DNA of 49,223 bases from the IMG/VR virus record IMGVR_UViG_3300027985_000505, positions 1 through 49,223 of that record. The stretch is one strand, 5' to 3'. A program made the translations under genes and the position numbers. How positions within the stretch are numbered: the stretch's first letter is position 1; each line of letters opens with the position of its first letter. The notes below the pieces were generated by a model, which saw only the letters and a list, made by a program, of their open reading frames with translations, did not search any database and was not told where the DNA came from. This stretch comes from a virus. Of this stretch, positions 10,801-17,396 are shown in pieces.

Positions 10801-11111
10801 TCGATTGTTAGAGCCGAAACTATTCTTTTACCTGCGTTAACTGCTGAGTTGGTTATATTTGCGAGCGCTGTAATAGACATTACTTCTAGTGCTGAAAACT
10901 TTAATCGCACGGCTTCTATACCGTTGGTTAAGCCAGTAAAAGACATTTTATTAGCTGTGTCACCAATGGCCGTTAATCCTTTTGCCGAGTCCGAGAGGTT
11001 TAATCCTTTTTTAAGCTTTTCTAAGGTAGACAAACTTGTTTGAACGTTATTTTCGAATTGCTTGTTGTTAAATTGCATCTCGACAATTTTTTGGTCGATT
11101 TCGGTACTCAT
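4800..11111 (-). CDS. Tail tape measure protein
   Basis: At 2103 residues this is the largest protein encoded. The N-terminus (about 1-450) is helical and coiled-coil prone and carries the MQFNNKQFENNVQTSL and GTMADV-type segments seen in Clostridia tape measures. The middle (about 650-1250) has strongly hydrophobic glycine/alanine-rich repeats of roughly 60 residues. Residues about 1430-1790 hold a second set of 62-residue repeats. The protein sets tail length; at about 0.15 nm per residue the tail would be roughly 300 nm, a prediction from the family rule. It overlaps the upstream tail completion gene by four bases (ATGA). Confidence 0.95.
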   Translation of the reverse strand: MSTEIDQKIVEMQFNNKQFENNVQTSLSTLEKLKKGLNLSDSAKGLTAIGDTANKMSFTGLTNGIEAVRLKFSALEVMSITALANITNSAVNAGKRIVSALTIDPIKTGFSEYETKINSIQTILSNTSSKGTTMADVTRVIGELNTYADKTIYNFAEMTRNVGTFTAAGIDLDKSAKAIQGIANLAASSGSNSQQASTAMYQLSQALASGTVKLMDWNSVINAGMGGEKFQNALKETAKRHGVAVEKIIKDSGSFRDSLQSGWITADILNETLNNFTVDGATNYAKSMMESGKWTQKQADALIKEATAMEDAATKVKTFTQLWDTLKEAAQSGWSQSWELIIGNFEEAKSLLTNVSNVIGGMIGASADARNELLTEWGKLGGRTALIDSFRNTFESVIKIITPIKEAFREIFPPTTAKQLVAFTEGLKVLTSKLKISNETADKLKRTFKGVFAILDIAKQAFSAVFDAIKPLFGGVSELGGGILGITASWGDWLVKLDETIKKGDLFNKILSPIVETIKRIATAIKDFIQNIKAKIEAPGIEFLHAMLERVHDRMSSIGDAAGGMKSATTVAITAMGDALEKSKFFTLLETLWKGVTSIVGGISKILGGLVGGFVKKLGNTDFSGAIDAVAGISLGAIGFAISNFIKSLSGPLDSLSGIGKNINGILNSVKDTFKAYQAQLKAGVLLKIAIAIGILTASLVVISLIDSKKLAESLAAIGVLFGELITAMALYQKIGTNVKGAIKACASMVLMSTAILILSAALKNIASLDTGELVKGLVGIAVLSGIMVASAKIISSGKRTVIKGATQMVIFAAAIKILASACTDLSKLNYKELTKGLIGVGVLLTEISLFLRTAKFSGKSVATATGIVILAAAIKILGSACKDFAQMSVKEIIKGLGAIGVLLAEITLFTRFTSNAKHVVSTGVALIAIGAAMKILASALKDFASLSLSQIGKGLLSMAGALTAITIALRFMPKNTVGLGVGLIAVSTALLILSKALSSMGNMSWTEIAKGLTALGGAIAILAIGLNFMKGTLSGSAALLVAATALAILTPVLSILGAMSWKSIAKGLTAIAGVFVILGVAGLVLTPVIPAILALSGALALLGVGVVALGAGLLLVGVGLSAIAIGITALSAAVAAGATGIVASLSIIIMGLIDLIPAIGRKIGEGIIELAKAITEGIPAIGKAVEAIILTTVKVLSKCVPEIVDGVLEIVEGVLVALVKHTPKIVDSVFKFLIAVLDGIARNLPALIKSAVKVVMAFFSGVVDALKGIDTNILLKGLVGVGLLSGIMIALSAVAALVPGAMLGVLGMGGVIAELALVLAAIGAISKIPGLSWLINEGGKFMQDIGTAIGSFIGGIIGGVMGGISAQFPKIGTDLSNFMTNIQPFVDGAKNIDQSAMAGVKALAEIVLILTAANILEGLTSWFTGGSSLTKFGKELSEFGPYFRKYYDSVKGMDGSVVEASANAAKAIAEFAREVPNSGGLVSLFTGDNTLSKFANELVAFGPSLKKYADSVQGLDASVVTNSANAAKTIIEFAREVPNSGGLISLFTGDNTLSKFSNDLVKFGPSLKKYADSVKGLDASVVNNSANAAKTIVEFSREIPNSGGLISLFTGDNKISKFGKELAVFGPNLKAYADSVMGLDSNVVINSSKAAETLIAFSREIPNSGGLVSLFTGDNNVAKFGANLTSFGQNFATYANDMKTVDSNIVTATSNAAASIITLQKSLPKEGGWFVDNATLADFGKDMSSFGSYFGKYYESICNINTSTLSGVIAETNNLVAMAKGMGEINTKTLSSFGKALASVGEKGITDFINTFTNAKNRAIIAASEFVGNFVSGINAKTNDIKLTITNIISTALTSFDEKKSTFYISGNQVINEFIKGIKSVGNTVSTTLVAMLKLALYDMSYKYVDFVAVGGNMVNGFVAGISANTYKAAATAKAMALAAVDAAKKELDIHSPSKVFYAIGGYAGQGFVNAFSDYGANAYQAGSGIANAAKEGLVNAISKVTDFINGDIDVQPTIRPVLDLSNVESNAKRMTALFSQQQAMSIGSSMRQRAVDVNQNEVSSGSGGIVLNYKQYNNSPKALSSPEIFRQTRNQLSAVKGLIRK
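5760..6845 (-). repeat. Tandem 186-bp (62-residue) repeats inside the tape measure gene
   Basis: About six degenerate units share an FGPSLKKYADSV...LDASVV...NAAKTI core and an NSGGL-SLFTGDN core. The latter recurs near 6080, 6268, 6453 and 6645, a spacing of about 186 bp. The repeats are strongest in the middle units and decay at both ends. Unit gain or loss would change tail length in steps. Confidence 0.85.
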
Positions 11112-11485
11112 GTTCTAATAACCTCCCTCCAGGCGTCTTTTGTTATTTTATCAAAAATAGGTTGAATTGCGGGGTTAATATAATCTCGCCCTTGAACATA
11201 ACCGCCATTACGAGTCCCATGTCCGTATTGTAATAATATGGCTATCGGGGCTCCGTTTTGGACGTTCGAGTTGTAGAAAGATATTGTGACCGAACCGGCT
11301 TTTCTCGTTATTTTATAAGACCACGAACTAGCCGTTAAGCCTGACTCCACAGGGGTTGCAGACGAAAGGGCGGCTACTCCTTCTTGACCGTATTTGTCCA
11401 TATTAATTTTGGACATTGCTTTTTTTGAGCGTTCTAACATTTTTATGGTTTTGGAGAAGTCCCCCTTTCCCCTAAAACTTATCAT
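11108..11485 (-). CDS. Tail completion / HK97 gp10-like protein
   Basis: This small basic protein (about 125 residues) begins MISFRGKGDFSKTIKMLE and contains the LLQYGHGTRNGGYVQGRDYINPA segment typical of HK97 gp10-like tail-component proteins, which cap the head-proximal tail end. An upstream ATG at 11491 is possible but lies too close to the AAAGGA site; the ATG at 11485 has normal spacing. The ribosome binding site overlaps the stop of the preceding gene, and the 3' end overlaps the tape measure start. In many phages this gene lies before the tail tube gene; here it sits after the chaperone genes. Confidence 0.7.
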   Translation of the reverse strand: MISFRGKGDFSKTIKMLERSKKAMSKINMDKYGQEGVAALSSATPVESGLTASSWSYKITRKAGSVTISFYNSNVQNGAPIAILLQYGHGTRNGGYVQGRDYINPAIQPIFDKITKDAWREVIRT

Positions 11486-11491
11486 AATCAT

Positions 11492-12034
11492 CTATCCTTT
11501 AGTGTTTAATTGTTTTCTACGAGCTGCATTTAGGGCAGCGTTTTGACTCAGTAACTCTCGCTGACTACGTTTTTTTGGAGGGTTGTTTTTAAAGTCGCAA
11601 ACTCGAATTAGTGTTAGTAGTCTGTTTAAATGCCATTTTTCACATTTAAGTGGTATGTTCAAACTTATCATCCAATAATAAATTATTTCGGAAGTCAAAC
11701 TATCTTTAGCACCCACCGAGTTTTTAATGATCGGTATGCGCGTGGCAGTCATTGGCTCATCAATATAACTATTAATACTGTCTATGTTTTCTGGAGTTAG
11801 TCTAGTATAGACATCTGATTGAACATTTTGGGTTATGGTCATGCATCGTATATAATCCATTATTTCGTCCGTTGTTTTATTATTATTTGAAAGGAATGTT
11901 TTTTGCCAGCGACTTTCCCATTTTGAAATGGAGACTAGCGAATGCTCCAATTGTATCGTTTGGGGGTTTGTATTTATAAACTCTTCGTTTTTTTCGTCCC
12001 AATATTCCATTCCGGGAATTATTACTTGAAGCAT
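11492..12034 (-). CDS. Tail assembly chaperone, second gene (gpT-like position)
   Basis: This 180-residue protein lies between the gpG-like chaperone gene and the tape measure region. It has a conserved-looking helical core (ITKWESRWQKTFL-type segment, then KTTDEIMDYIRCM) and a lysine/arginine-rich C-terminus. In Clostridia siphophages the gene here is regarded as the second tail assembly chaperone. It has its own GGAGGTGG site and is separated by 20 bp from the upstream gene, so no ribosomal frameshift is needed. Function is inferred from synteny. Confidence 0.65.
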   Translation of the reverse strand: MLQVIIPGMEYWDEKNEEFINTNPQTIQLEHSLVSISKWESRWQKTFLSNNNKTTDEIMDYIRCMTITQNVQSDVYTRLTPENIDSINSYIDEPMTATRIPIIKNSVGAKDSLTSEIIYYWMISLNIPLKCEKWHLNRLLTLIRVCDFKNNPPKKRSQRELLSQNAALNAARRKQLNTKG

Positions 12035-12054
12035 TACGCCACCTCCTTGTATAA

Positions 12055-12471
12055 TTAATTAACTGACTCGCTATTGTTTTGGATAATTGGTTTCTCGATG
12101 GTACTAGCCGCTTTATGGGCTGGTATTACCCCATTAATAAATGCTGCTCCGGCTTCAGCGTCTCTTGATAGTTCCATAAATAATTGAGAGTATGCCTCTG
12201 TTTGAGCAAAACCAATCGACAGTTCTTCGGATTTGATAAACCTTTTACCGTCAGGACTTTTTTCACCATAAGCCTTGAGAATTACATCTTTGAATATCTT
12301 GATAATTGTTGGTTGATCTTGCGTTGAAATGATTTTTTGTATCATTTCTGCTAAACCTCCAGAAACACTGAGTTCCATTTCCATAATTTCAGCTTCTGAT
12401 AAATTGAAATGGAAATCCTCCGTTCTTTGATTTCCGTTATAGTCAGTATAAGTTATTTGCTTTTTTAACAT
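12055..12471 (-). CDS. Tail assembly chaperone, first gene (gpG-like)
   Basis: This acidic helical protein of 138 residues starts with a short beta hairpin (KKQITYTDYNGNQRTEDFHFNLS, in two parts) and continues with a NLSEAEIMEMELS helix. This is the recognisable N-terminus of gpG-like chaperones in Clostridia phages. These proteins bind the tape measure and recruit tail tube subunits. The gene sits right after the tail tube gene and behind a terminator-like hairpin, which would reduce its expression relative to the tube protein. Confidence 0.75.
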   Translation of the reverse strand: MLKKQITYTDYNGNQRTEDFHFNLSEAEIMEMELSVSGGLAEMIQKIISTQDQPTIIKIFKDVILKAYGEKSPDGKRFIKSEELSIGFAQTEAYSQLFMELSRDAEAGAAFINGVIPAHKAASTIEKPIIQNNSESVN

Positions 12472-12487
12472 ATTTTTCTCCTTTCAA

Positions 12488-12522
12488 AAGTAAAAGGACG
12501 CGATTAGTATTACCGCGTCCCT
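12488..12522 (-). terminator. Attenuating terminator after the tail tube gene
   Basis: A perfect 7-bp stem GGACGCG / CGCGTCC (12496-12502 and 12514-12520) with an 11-base loop is followed on the minus strand by TTTTACTTTTG. It lies in the 74-bp gap between the tail tube gene and the chaperone genes, and fits stepping down expression after an abundant structural protein. Confidence 0.75.
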
Positions 12523-12545
12523 AATTTAATATATTATTTATGCGA

Positions 12546-13205
12546 TTACCCTGCTGGGAACAAGCTTGCAATTTCTGCTGGGAGGGGTAGTCTTGGATCC
12601 GCAGATTCTGAACCATATAAAATTGTTTCCAAAGCCTCTAATTTTGACGCGTCAACTTTAGTTGAGTCAATAGTTATTGAAGCCGATGGTTTAAAACCTT
12701 CAATAGGAGCAGGTGCAGTAGTTGTAATTTCCCATGACATAGTCATAGCTTCTGGGCTATCATTGACTGTTTGATACCCTTTTTCGGAAGGAGCTGCCAA
12801 ACCGCCATAAACAATATGGAGTTTGTATCCATACTCCTCGGCGTCAACATCGTTTCCTAATTTGGTTTGATACGATAACCCAAAAGGTTTTCGTCTCTGC
12901 TGTCCAATCATAACCCCTGTAGCTATTTCTGCTGAACCATCACATTCTGCAAATTCGTCAGGATATGTATATGCTTCAATCGATGCTCCAAAATCTTCTG
13001 CTGATATAAGATTTAAATACTTACCATTGTCAGCATATAGAGGGGATGCTTCTGCCCCAGAAGGGCTTTCAGTAACAGATATTAATCCATTCCAAGGAAC
13101 CCCTTTTGGGTATGTCCCATCGGACGCTTGTGGATATAGTACGCATTTATCTACACCGGTTTCGTATTTACGGGCGCCGGTTTCGCCCCATATAATTTTA
13201 GACAT
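12546..13205 (-). CDS. Major tail tube protein
   Basis: The protein has 219 residues. The N-terminus (GETGARKYETGVDKCVLYPQ), the central AEDFGASIEAYTYPDEFAECDG segment (in two parts) and the GVMIGQQRRKPFGLSYQTK stretch fit major tail proteins of Clostridia siphophages. It would polymerise as hexameric rings around the tape measure. The position (head-tail connectors upstream, terminator and chaperones downstream) is standard. The AAGGAGG site is strong, as expected for a highly expressed structural gene. Confidence 0.85.
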   Translation of the reverse strand: MSKIIWGETGARKYETGVDKCVLYPQASDGTYPKGVPWNGLISVTESPSGAEASPLYADNGKYLNLISAEDFGASIEAYTYPDEFAECDGSAEIATGVMIGQQRRKPFGLSYQTKLGNDVDAEEYGYKLHIVYGGLAAPSEKGYQTVNDSPEAMTMSWEITTTAPAPIEGFKPSASITIDSTKVDASKLEALETILYGSESADPRLPLPAEIASLFPAG

Positions 13206-13218
13206 TTACTAGTCCTCC

Positions 13219-13524
13219 TTAATAATATAATGTAAAAACGTCGTGACTCAGATACTCTGAATTAAAGTGACGGTCGTGTCTACAGTTTTGTAGTGTTAAT
13301 ATTATATCCACTAATTCACTATCGGGGTCACTAGTTATTACGGTTAATTCATATACCGTTCTACGGGAATATGTCTTGTTATTAGCAAAAACGTTTTCGA
13401 TGTTTTTACGAGTATATACAATTGCCGGGTATGTCATTTTGACGGTTGCCGGGGGTTGATAATATACATTTCGACTGCCTAGAAGTTCTTCCAATGTTGT
13501 CTGTAGGAGCAATCTATTACCCAT
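13219..13524 (-). CDS. Tail terminator / head-tail connector protein
   Basis: This 101-residue protein has a KMTYPAIVYTRKN segment and a YELTVITSDPDSELVDIIL segment, a beta-alpha-beta layout seen in tail terminator (gpU/gp17-like) proteins of siphophages. It overlaps the upstream connector gene by 8 bp and precedes the tail tube gene. A role in joining tail tube to connector is inferred from position and size. Confidence 0.6.
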   Translation of the reverse strand: MGNRLLLQTTLEELLGSRNVYYQPPATVKMTYPAIVYTRKNIENVFANNKTYSRRTVYELTVITSDPDSELVDIILTLQNCRHDRHFNSEYLSHDVFTLYY

Positions 13525-13831
13525 TGTATATCCCCCCTATAGTAAGAATAAGTCTAGGGGGTTTAACTTCGACATTCGTAATTTTCCATTTAGCTCCCAT
13601 AAACTCTATGTAGCGCATAGAATGAAAATTATTATTAGTAAAAGGGTCTGATATAATGCTTACTTCATTTGCAACGTTGATATTATCATTCATATTTTCG
13701 GATGATTGAAGCTTACGGCTATTGCGAATTAATTCGCCGTAATACTTTCGCTCCGTAATTACTTCTTCATAAATACCGGGCGTTGTTTCCGTAAAAGTCG
13801 CATATCCTATTGACCCATAAAACTTTGCCAT
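13517..13831 (-). CDS. Head closure / head-tail joining protein
   Basis: This 104-residue, beta-rich protein has an RKYYGELIRNSRKLQSSENM segment and a C-terminal MGAKWKITNVEVKPPRLIL strand set. This matches small head-closure (stopper) proteins encoded just after the major capsid protein in related phages. A GGGGG-type ribosome binding site precedes the ATG. The function is inferred from family pattern and synteny. Confidence 0.65.
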   Translation of the reverse strand: MAKFYGSIGYATFTETTPGIYEEVITERKYYGELIRNSRKLQSSENMNDNINVANEVSIISDPFTNNNFHSMRYIEFMGAKWKITNVEVKPPRLILTIGGIYNG

Positions 13832-13854
13832 TTTAATTTCCCCCTTAGTGGTTA

Positions 13855-15546
13855 CTAACCTACAGCTGCTTCAGACTCAATGAGTTCCAATGCAATTGCT
13901 GAGTAAGGTTTTGTTAGGGCTCCAGAACAACGAGTTTCGATTAAATATTTTTGTGCGTTGTAATCGATATCAAAATCGTCAAACATGTTTACCGCCCCGC
14001 CCTTATCTGCGCCGACATTATAATCTTTTAGATTTAATATTAGCCCTTGTAGAGTTCTTTCTTTTCCGTCCGTATCAGTTCTCGTCTGCTCTTCCATTAC
14101 TGGAACAGTGACAATATCTACAACGCGGAGTGCCGCCTTCAACTTGTCAATTGTGTCATAAATTACTCGACCCTGTTTATCTTCCATTAATAGACAGTCT
14201 GTTAGCACATCTTCTGTTGTGAACAGAGTTGGTTGACCAGAACCCTTGTATTCTTTTCGTGATTTAACCGCAGCTCTGATAAATGCCTTGGCTTTTTCAT
14301 CAGTAGTAGCTGTAGGTGATACAACAACAGGTGTTTTAATAGTGTATAGATCATCGTCTTTCCAAACCGGTCTAATGTTCAATTCACTTATTTTATCGTT
14401 ACTTGAGCCAGGTCTACCATCAGAAATTAGAATAGCGCGTGCTAATTCTTCGTCAAGCATGTCTCGCATTTCTAATTTAACAAACCCAACTGCATCAAAA
14501 TCAGTAATATCAACAACGTCGTCTCTGTCTAATTTTTGTTTCTTGTAAATTGTCGTTGGAGTAGTTGTTCGTTTAAGTAAGGTGAATACTTCTTCAAGCT
14601 TCATGTTGCTTTTAATGTATCCTTTTGCTCTTGCATCGTCTGCTGTTATGTCGGCATGTATTGATTTGATTCTTGAAAATGGTGTTCTATGTACAGAGGT
14701 CATAACTTTTCCAACCCAACCATTGTCTCTTCGGATAAAAGTTGGTGTTGCGTCAACATTTTGTGCATCTGGAAATAGGTATCCAATTTCCTCGATACCG
14801 TGAGCTATTGCACTCTCTTTTAAAGAACCATAACGTTTAATGTCAGTAAACACGGCTTGTGTGTCCGCGTGTGATAATGAATCGTTTCCGTTGTCGTTTT
14901 CAAATGCGTTGTGTTTCATATTTTCATCTCCTTCATTGTCGTCATCGTTAGATAACGCTTGTCCAATAAGTGCATAGACTACTGTTTTTTGTTCTTCATT
15001 AAGTGTATCAAACACGTCTTGAACAGTTTTTTCAGAGTCTGGTTTTGCGTTTGGGTCGCCGTTTTTCATTTTTGAGCCCTCCTCATTTTCTGAATGTTGT
15101 AATGATAATAATTCTCCTGTAAAAATATAAGCTGAACCATCTTCGTCGTCGCCGTGTAAAATTACGTCTTCGATAAATGCGCCTGGATTAGCCCCAGCTA
15201 AAACCAAACTCACTTCTTTAATTGAACCGTGAACAACATTTGTAAGATTATGTTTAAGATGGTTGGCATATATAGATAAAGATGTTATATCCCCATGTTG
15301 AACCGCGGTCTTAATTGCGCGCGCAGATTCGGAATCATTAAAGTACCCATAAGTATAAATACCCTCTGGTCTATTCTCCAATTTAGCATGTCCTAGAACG
15401 TTAAATGGTTCTGCATGCCCGTGATTCCACACCAAGGGCACTGTTGTGCCATCATTGTGTTTAAATGCATCTGGCATGATTACTCGGCCATCAGAGCACT
15501 TAACGTTGTTTCGAGTGGCCCAGCCACAAAAATCGTATTTCTCCAT
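13855..15546 (-). CDS. Fused prohead protease - scaffold - major capsid protein (HK97 type)
   Basis: The 563-residue protein has an N-terminal HK97-type serine protease domain (1-about 150), with candidate catalytic His in VPLVWNHG (His42) and Ser in DITSLSIYA (Ser89/91). An acidic helical linker (about 155-215) resembles the scaffold delta domain. A major capsid protein domain (about 215-563) follows, with KRYGSLKESAIAHGI and RDDVVDITDFDAVGFVKLEM segments. Fusions of protease and capsid protein are known in HK97-like phages. Here two internal ATG codons, each with a good ribosome binding site, sit exactly at the domain borders (15069 and 14919), so separate products may also be made. The protease should cleave the linker during maturation. 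Confidence 0.85.
   Translation of the reverse strand: MEKYDFCGWATRNNVKCSDGRVIMPDAFKHNDGTTVPLVWNHGHAEPFNVLGHAKLENRPEGIYTYGYFNDSESARAIKTAVQHGDITSLSIYANHLKHNLTNVVHGSIKEVSLVLAGANPGAFIEDVILHGDDEDGSAYIFTGELLSLQHSENEEGSKMKNGDPNAKPDSEKTVQDVFDTLNEEQKTVVYALIGQALSNDDDNEGDENMKHNAFENDNGNDSLSHADTQAVFTDIKRYGSLKESAIAHGIEEIGYLFPDAQNVDATPTFIRRDNGWVGKVMTSVHRTPFSRIKSIHADITADDARAKGYIKSNMKLEEVFTLLKRTTTPTTIYKKQKLDRDDVVDITDFDAVGFVKLEMRDMLDEELARAILISDGRPGSSNDKISELNIRPVWKDDDLYTIKTPVVVSPTATTDEKAKAFIRAAVKSRKEYKGSGQPTLFTTEDVLTDCLLMEDKQGRVIYDTIDKLKAALRVVDIVTVPVMEEQTRTDTDGKERTLQGLILNLKDYNVGADKGGAVNMFDDFDIDYNAQKYLIETRCSGALTKPYSAIALELIESEAAVG
14917..14933 (-). promoter_or_regulatory. Internal ribosome binding site and ATG at the capsid domain border
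   Basis: Within the protease-capsid fusion, AAGGAG (14928-14933 on the complement) lies 8 bases before an in-frame ATG (14919). Translation from here would give a 354-residue capsid protein without protease or scaffold. It looks like the retained start of a once separate gene. Confidence 0.55.
15067..15082 (-). promoter_or_regulatory. Internal ribosome binding site and ATG at the scaffold border
   Basis: Inside the same fusion, GGAGG (15078-15082 on the complement) lies 8 bases before an in-frame ATG (15069) that would start a scaffold-plus-capsid product (MKNGDPNAK...). This site and the one at 14919 both fall at inferred domain borders. Confidence 0.5.
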
Positions 15547-15561
15547 TTTGAAAATTCCCCC

Positions 15562-17376
15562 TTACTTTCTTTTTCTTGTTTTTAAGAAAGACGAATTACT
15601 TTTGATTTTATCTAGCTCATTGACATATTTTTCATCATACTCATTTTTTAAAGAAGTTTTAGTAGTTTTAAAAACGGTTTTTAATTTTTCTCGAAGCATC
15701 TTATTTGACTCTCTAAGACCTAATATTTCAGATTTAATAGCGTCTTTGTTTTTTTCTTTATCACCTGACTCCATGTTTTTAAGTTTTTCTCTTAGTAAGT
15801 CAATTTTAGATTGCATCCGCTCTTTTTCGCTATTTATTTGAGCGTTAGTCGTTTCTCGTTTATTGTCTACTTTATTTTTTCTTTCGCCCGTGAGTCGATC
15901 TTTTACATAACTTGCGGCTTCTTTTCCAGCATCATTTAATCTAGCTGTCGAAGTACGTCCCCGTAGTTGTTTAGTGCGCTCATAATATTCGTGGGCTTTT
16001 ACTGGGTCATAATATTGACTACTATAATGGGTTAGTTCGTCATCTAAAAAAATAGATTCAAGATCGTTAATTTGAGCATCCATATCATCAATATCATCAA
16101 TACTTTGAATATATTGCGACTCGGTTATCCCATTGTCGGAACCACTAGCGTCAACATCGTCGTTACCTACGGTCGGTTTTTCTTCATTAGCATCAGAACT
16201 AATATTTTTGTTTTTCAATTCGTCAGCTTTTGGGTCGGACGACGGTTTTCTTCCAGTAATCTCTCTAATTTCATTGGACGACATTATTTCGTTTCGTGTA
16301 AACTTATCCGCAATTTCAGCAAGTTCGGATAACGGAACTAATCTGAATGGGTCTTTAAAAAACATTATTGAGTGCCGTTGAATTCGAGCAGCTTTAGTTA
16401 GAAAAGATCTTTTCATTTCGTCGACAATAGCTGATATTATAGGTTCTATAGTGCGACTATAATAGTTGAGCATGGTCTTTTCATCGGCAGTACCATCTAA
16501 CACACTAGCTGAAATACCTAACTGGCTATATAGCATGCTCGTTAAATATTCTATTTGTGTCATCAGATTATTGTTTACGGGTCGATTGAGTTGTGTTATA
16601 CGCTCGGTACCGTCGGTATATGCGACACCATATTTAGTATTTGATAGTTGTGTTTCAACATCAAGTCGTCTTTTTTCAGCTTGCGCCCGTCTTGCCTCTG
16701 ATTTTATAGCAAATGGTAATTGTATTATTAAGTCTAATTTACCAGAACCACTCTGCTCATCGACAGCATCTAAAAGATTTAATTTTCTTATAAGACGTTG
16801 CATGGTTGAATTTGGTTCGTTAATTACTGAATATAAAGGGTTTTCGATTATAGCAGTGGTACTTTTTGGTACAACTATATCTTCTTTAATCCCCTTCCGT
16901 TCGTTGTAAGCTTTCACTTTAACCATGTTTGGGTACCATTCTAATATCTTACCAGTCCGCATTGATTCAACATCAAATCCCAATGGTGTGTTGTCGTTGA
17001 CATCCGTGTCAATCGGAACGACCGCCACGCACCCTTCGTCCAACATTGACATCACTACGTCTTGTATAAACGCTCGACCGGTTTGGTCTACATTTGCTTC
17101 CAAAGTCAAACACGTGTTTAGACCAGAATTAACATACGATAAAAACCTGTCATTTTCGTCCAATATAACATGCTGAATGGTTATACTCGCTACGTCCAAA
17201 GCTATTCGGTTATATACTGACGTGACTATCGACCGTTCGTTCCCACGAGTCAAACGAGGTCTGTCTGGTCTGTATGAATAACCATAACCAGAATCCATAT
17301 AATCATGCGTTGGGTCTTTGTTAAGAAATACGTTCCAAGCTGTTTTTAGCCTAGCGCCAAAAGGTAAGTCACTCAT
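15562..17376 (-). CDS. Portal protein with C-terminal scaffold-like extension
   Basis: This protein of about 604 residues has a portal body in roughly the first 390 residues (SIVTSVYNRIALDVASI, EWYPNMVKVKAY, QLGISASVLDGTADEKTMLNYY split across two strands, ending near EIREITGRKP). Its C-terminal 210 residues are acidic then coiled-coil, with a YYDPVKAHEYYERTKQLRGR motif around residues 455-475. That motif is usually found in separate minor head or scaffold proteins of Clostridia phages, so it may act as an internal scaffold. The ATG at 17376 is preferred over one overlapping the terminase stop at 17397, because GAAGGAG lies upstream of it. Confidence 0.85.
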   Translation of the reverse strand: MSDLPFGARLKTAWNVFLNKDPTHDYMDSGYGYSYRPDRPRLTRGNERSIVTSVYNRIALDVASITIQHVILDENDRFLSYVNSGLNTCLTLEANVDQTGRAFIQDVVMSMLDEGCVAVVPIDTDVNDNTPLGFDVESMRTGKILEWYPNMVKVKAYNERKGIKEDIVVPKSTTAIIENPLYSVINEPNSTMQRLIRKLNLLDAVDEQSGSGKLDLIIQLPFAIKSEARRAQAEKRRLDVETQLSNTKYGVAYTDGTERITQLNRPVNNNLMTQIEYLTSMLYSQLGISASVLDGTADEKTMLNYYSRTIEPIISAIVDEMKRSFLTKAARIQRHSIMFFKDPFRLVPLSELAEIADKFTRNEIMSSNEIREITGRKPSSDPKADELKNKNISSDANEEKPTVGNDDVDASGSDNGITESQYIQSIDDIDDMDAQINDLESIFLDDELTHYSSQYYDPVKAHEYYERTKQLRGRTSTARLNDAGKEAASYVKDRLTGERKNKVDNKRETTNAQINSEKERMQSKIDLLREKLKNMESGDKEKNKDAIKSEILGLRESNKMLREKLKTVFKTTKTSLKNEYDEKYVNELDKIKSNSSFLKTRKRK

Positions 17377-17396
17377 TTTGATTTTTTCTCCTTCCA

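Noticed and set aside
11492-12471. Programmed ribosomal frameshift joining the two tail chaperone genes
   Set aside because: The second gene has its own strong ribosome binding site and ATG 20 bp after the first stop, and no slippery heptamer was noticed near the first stop.
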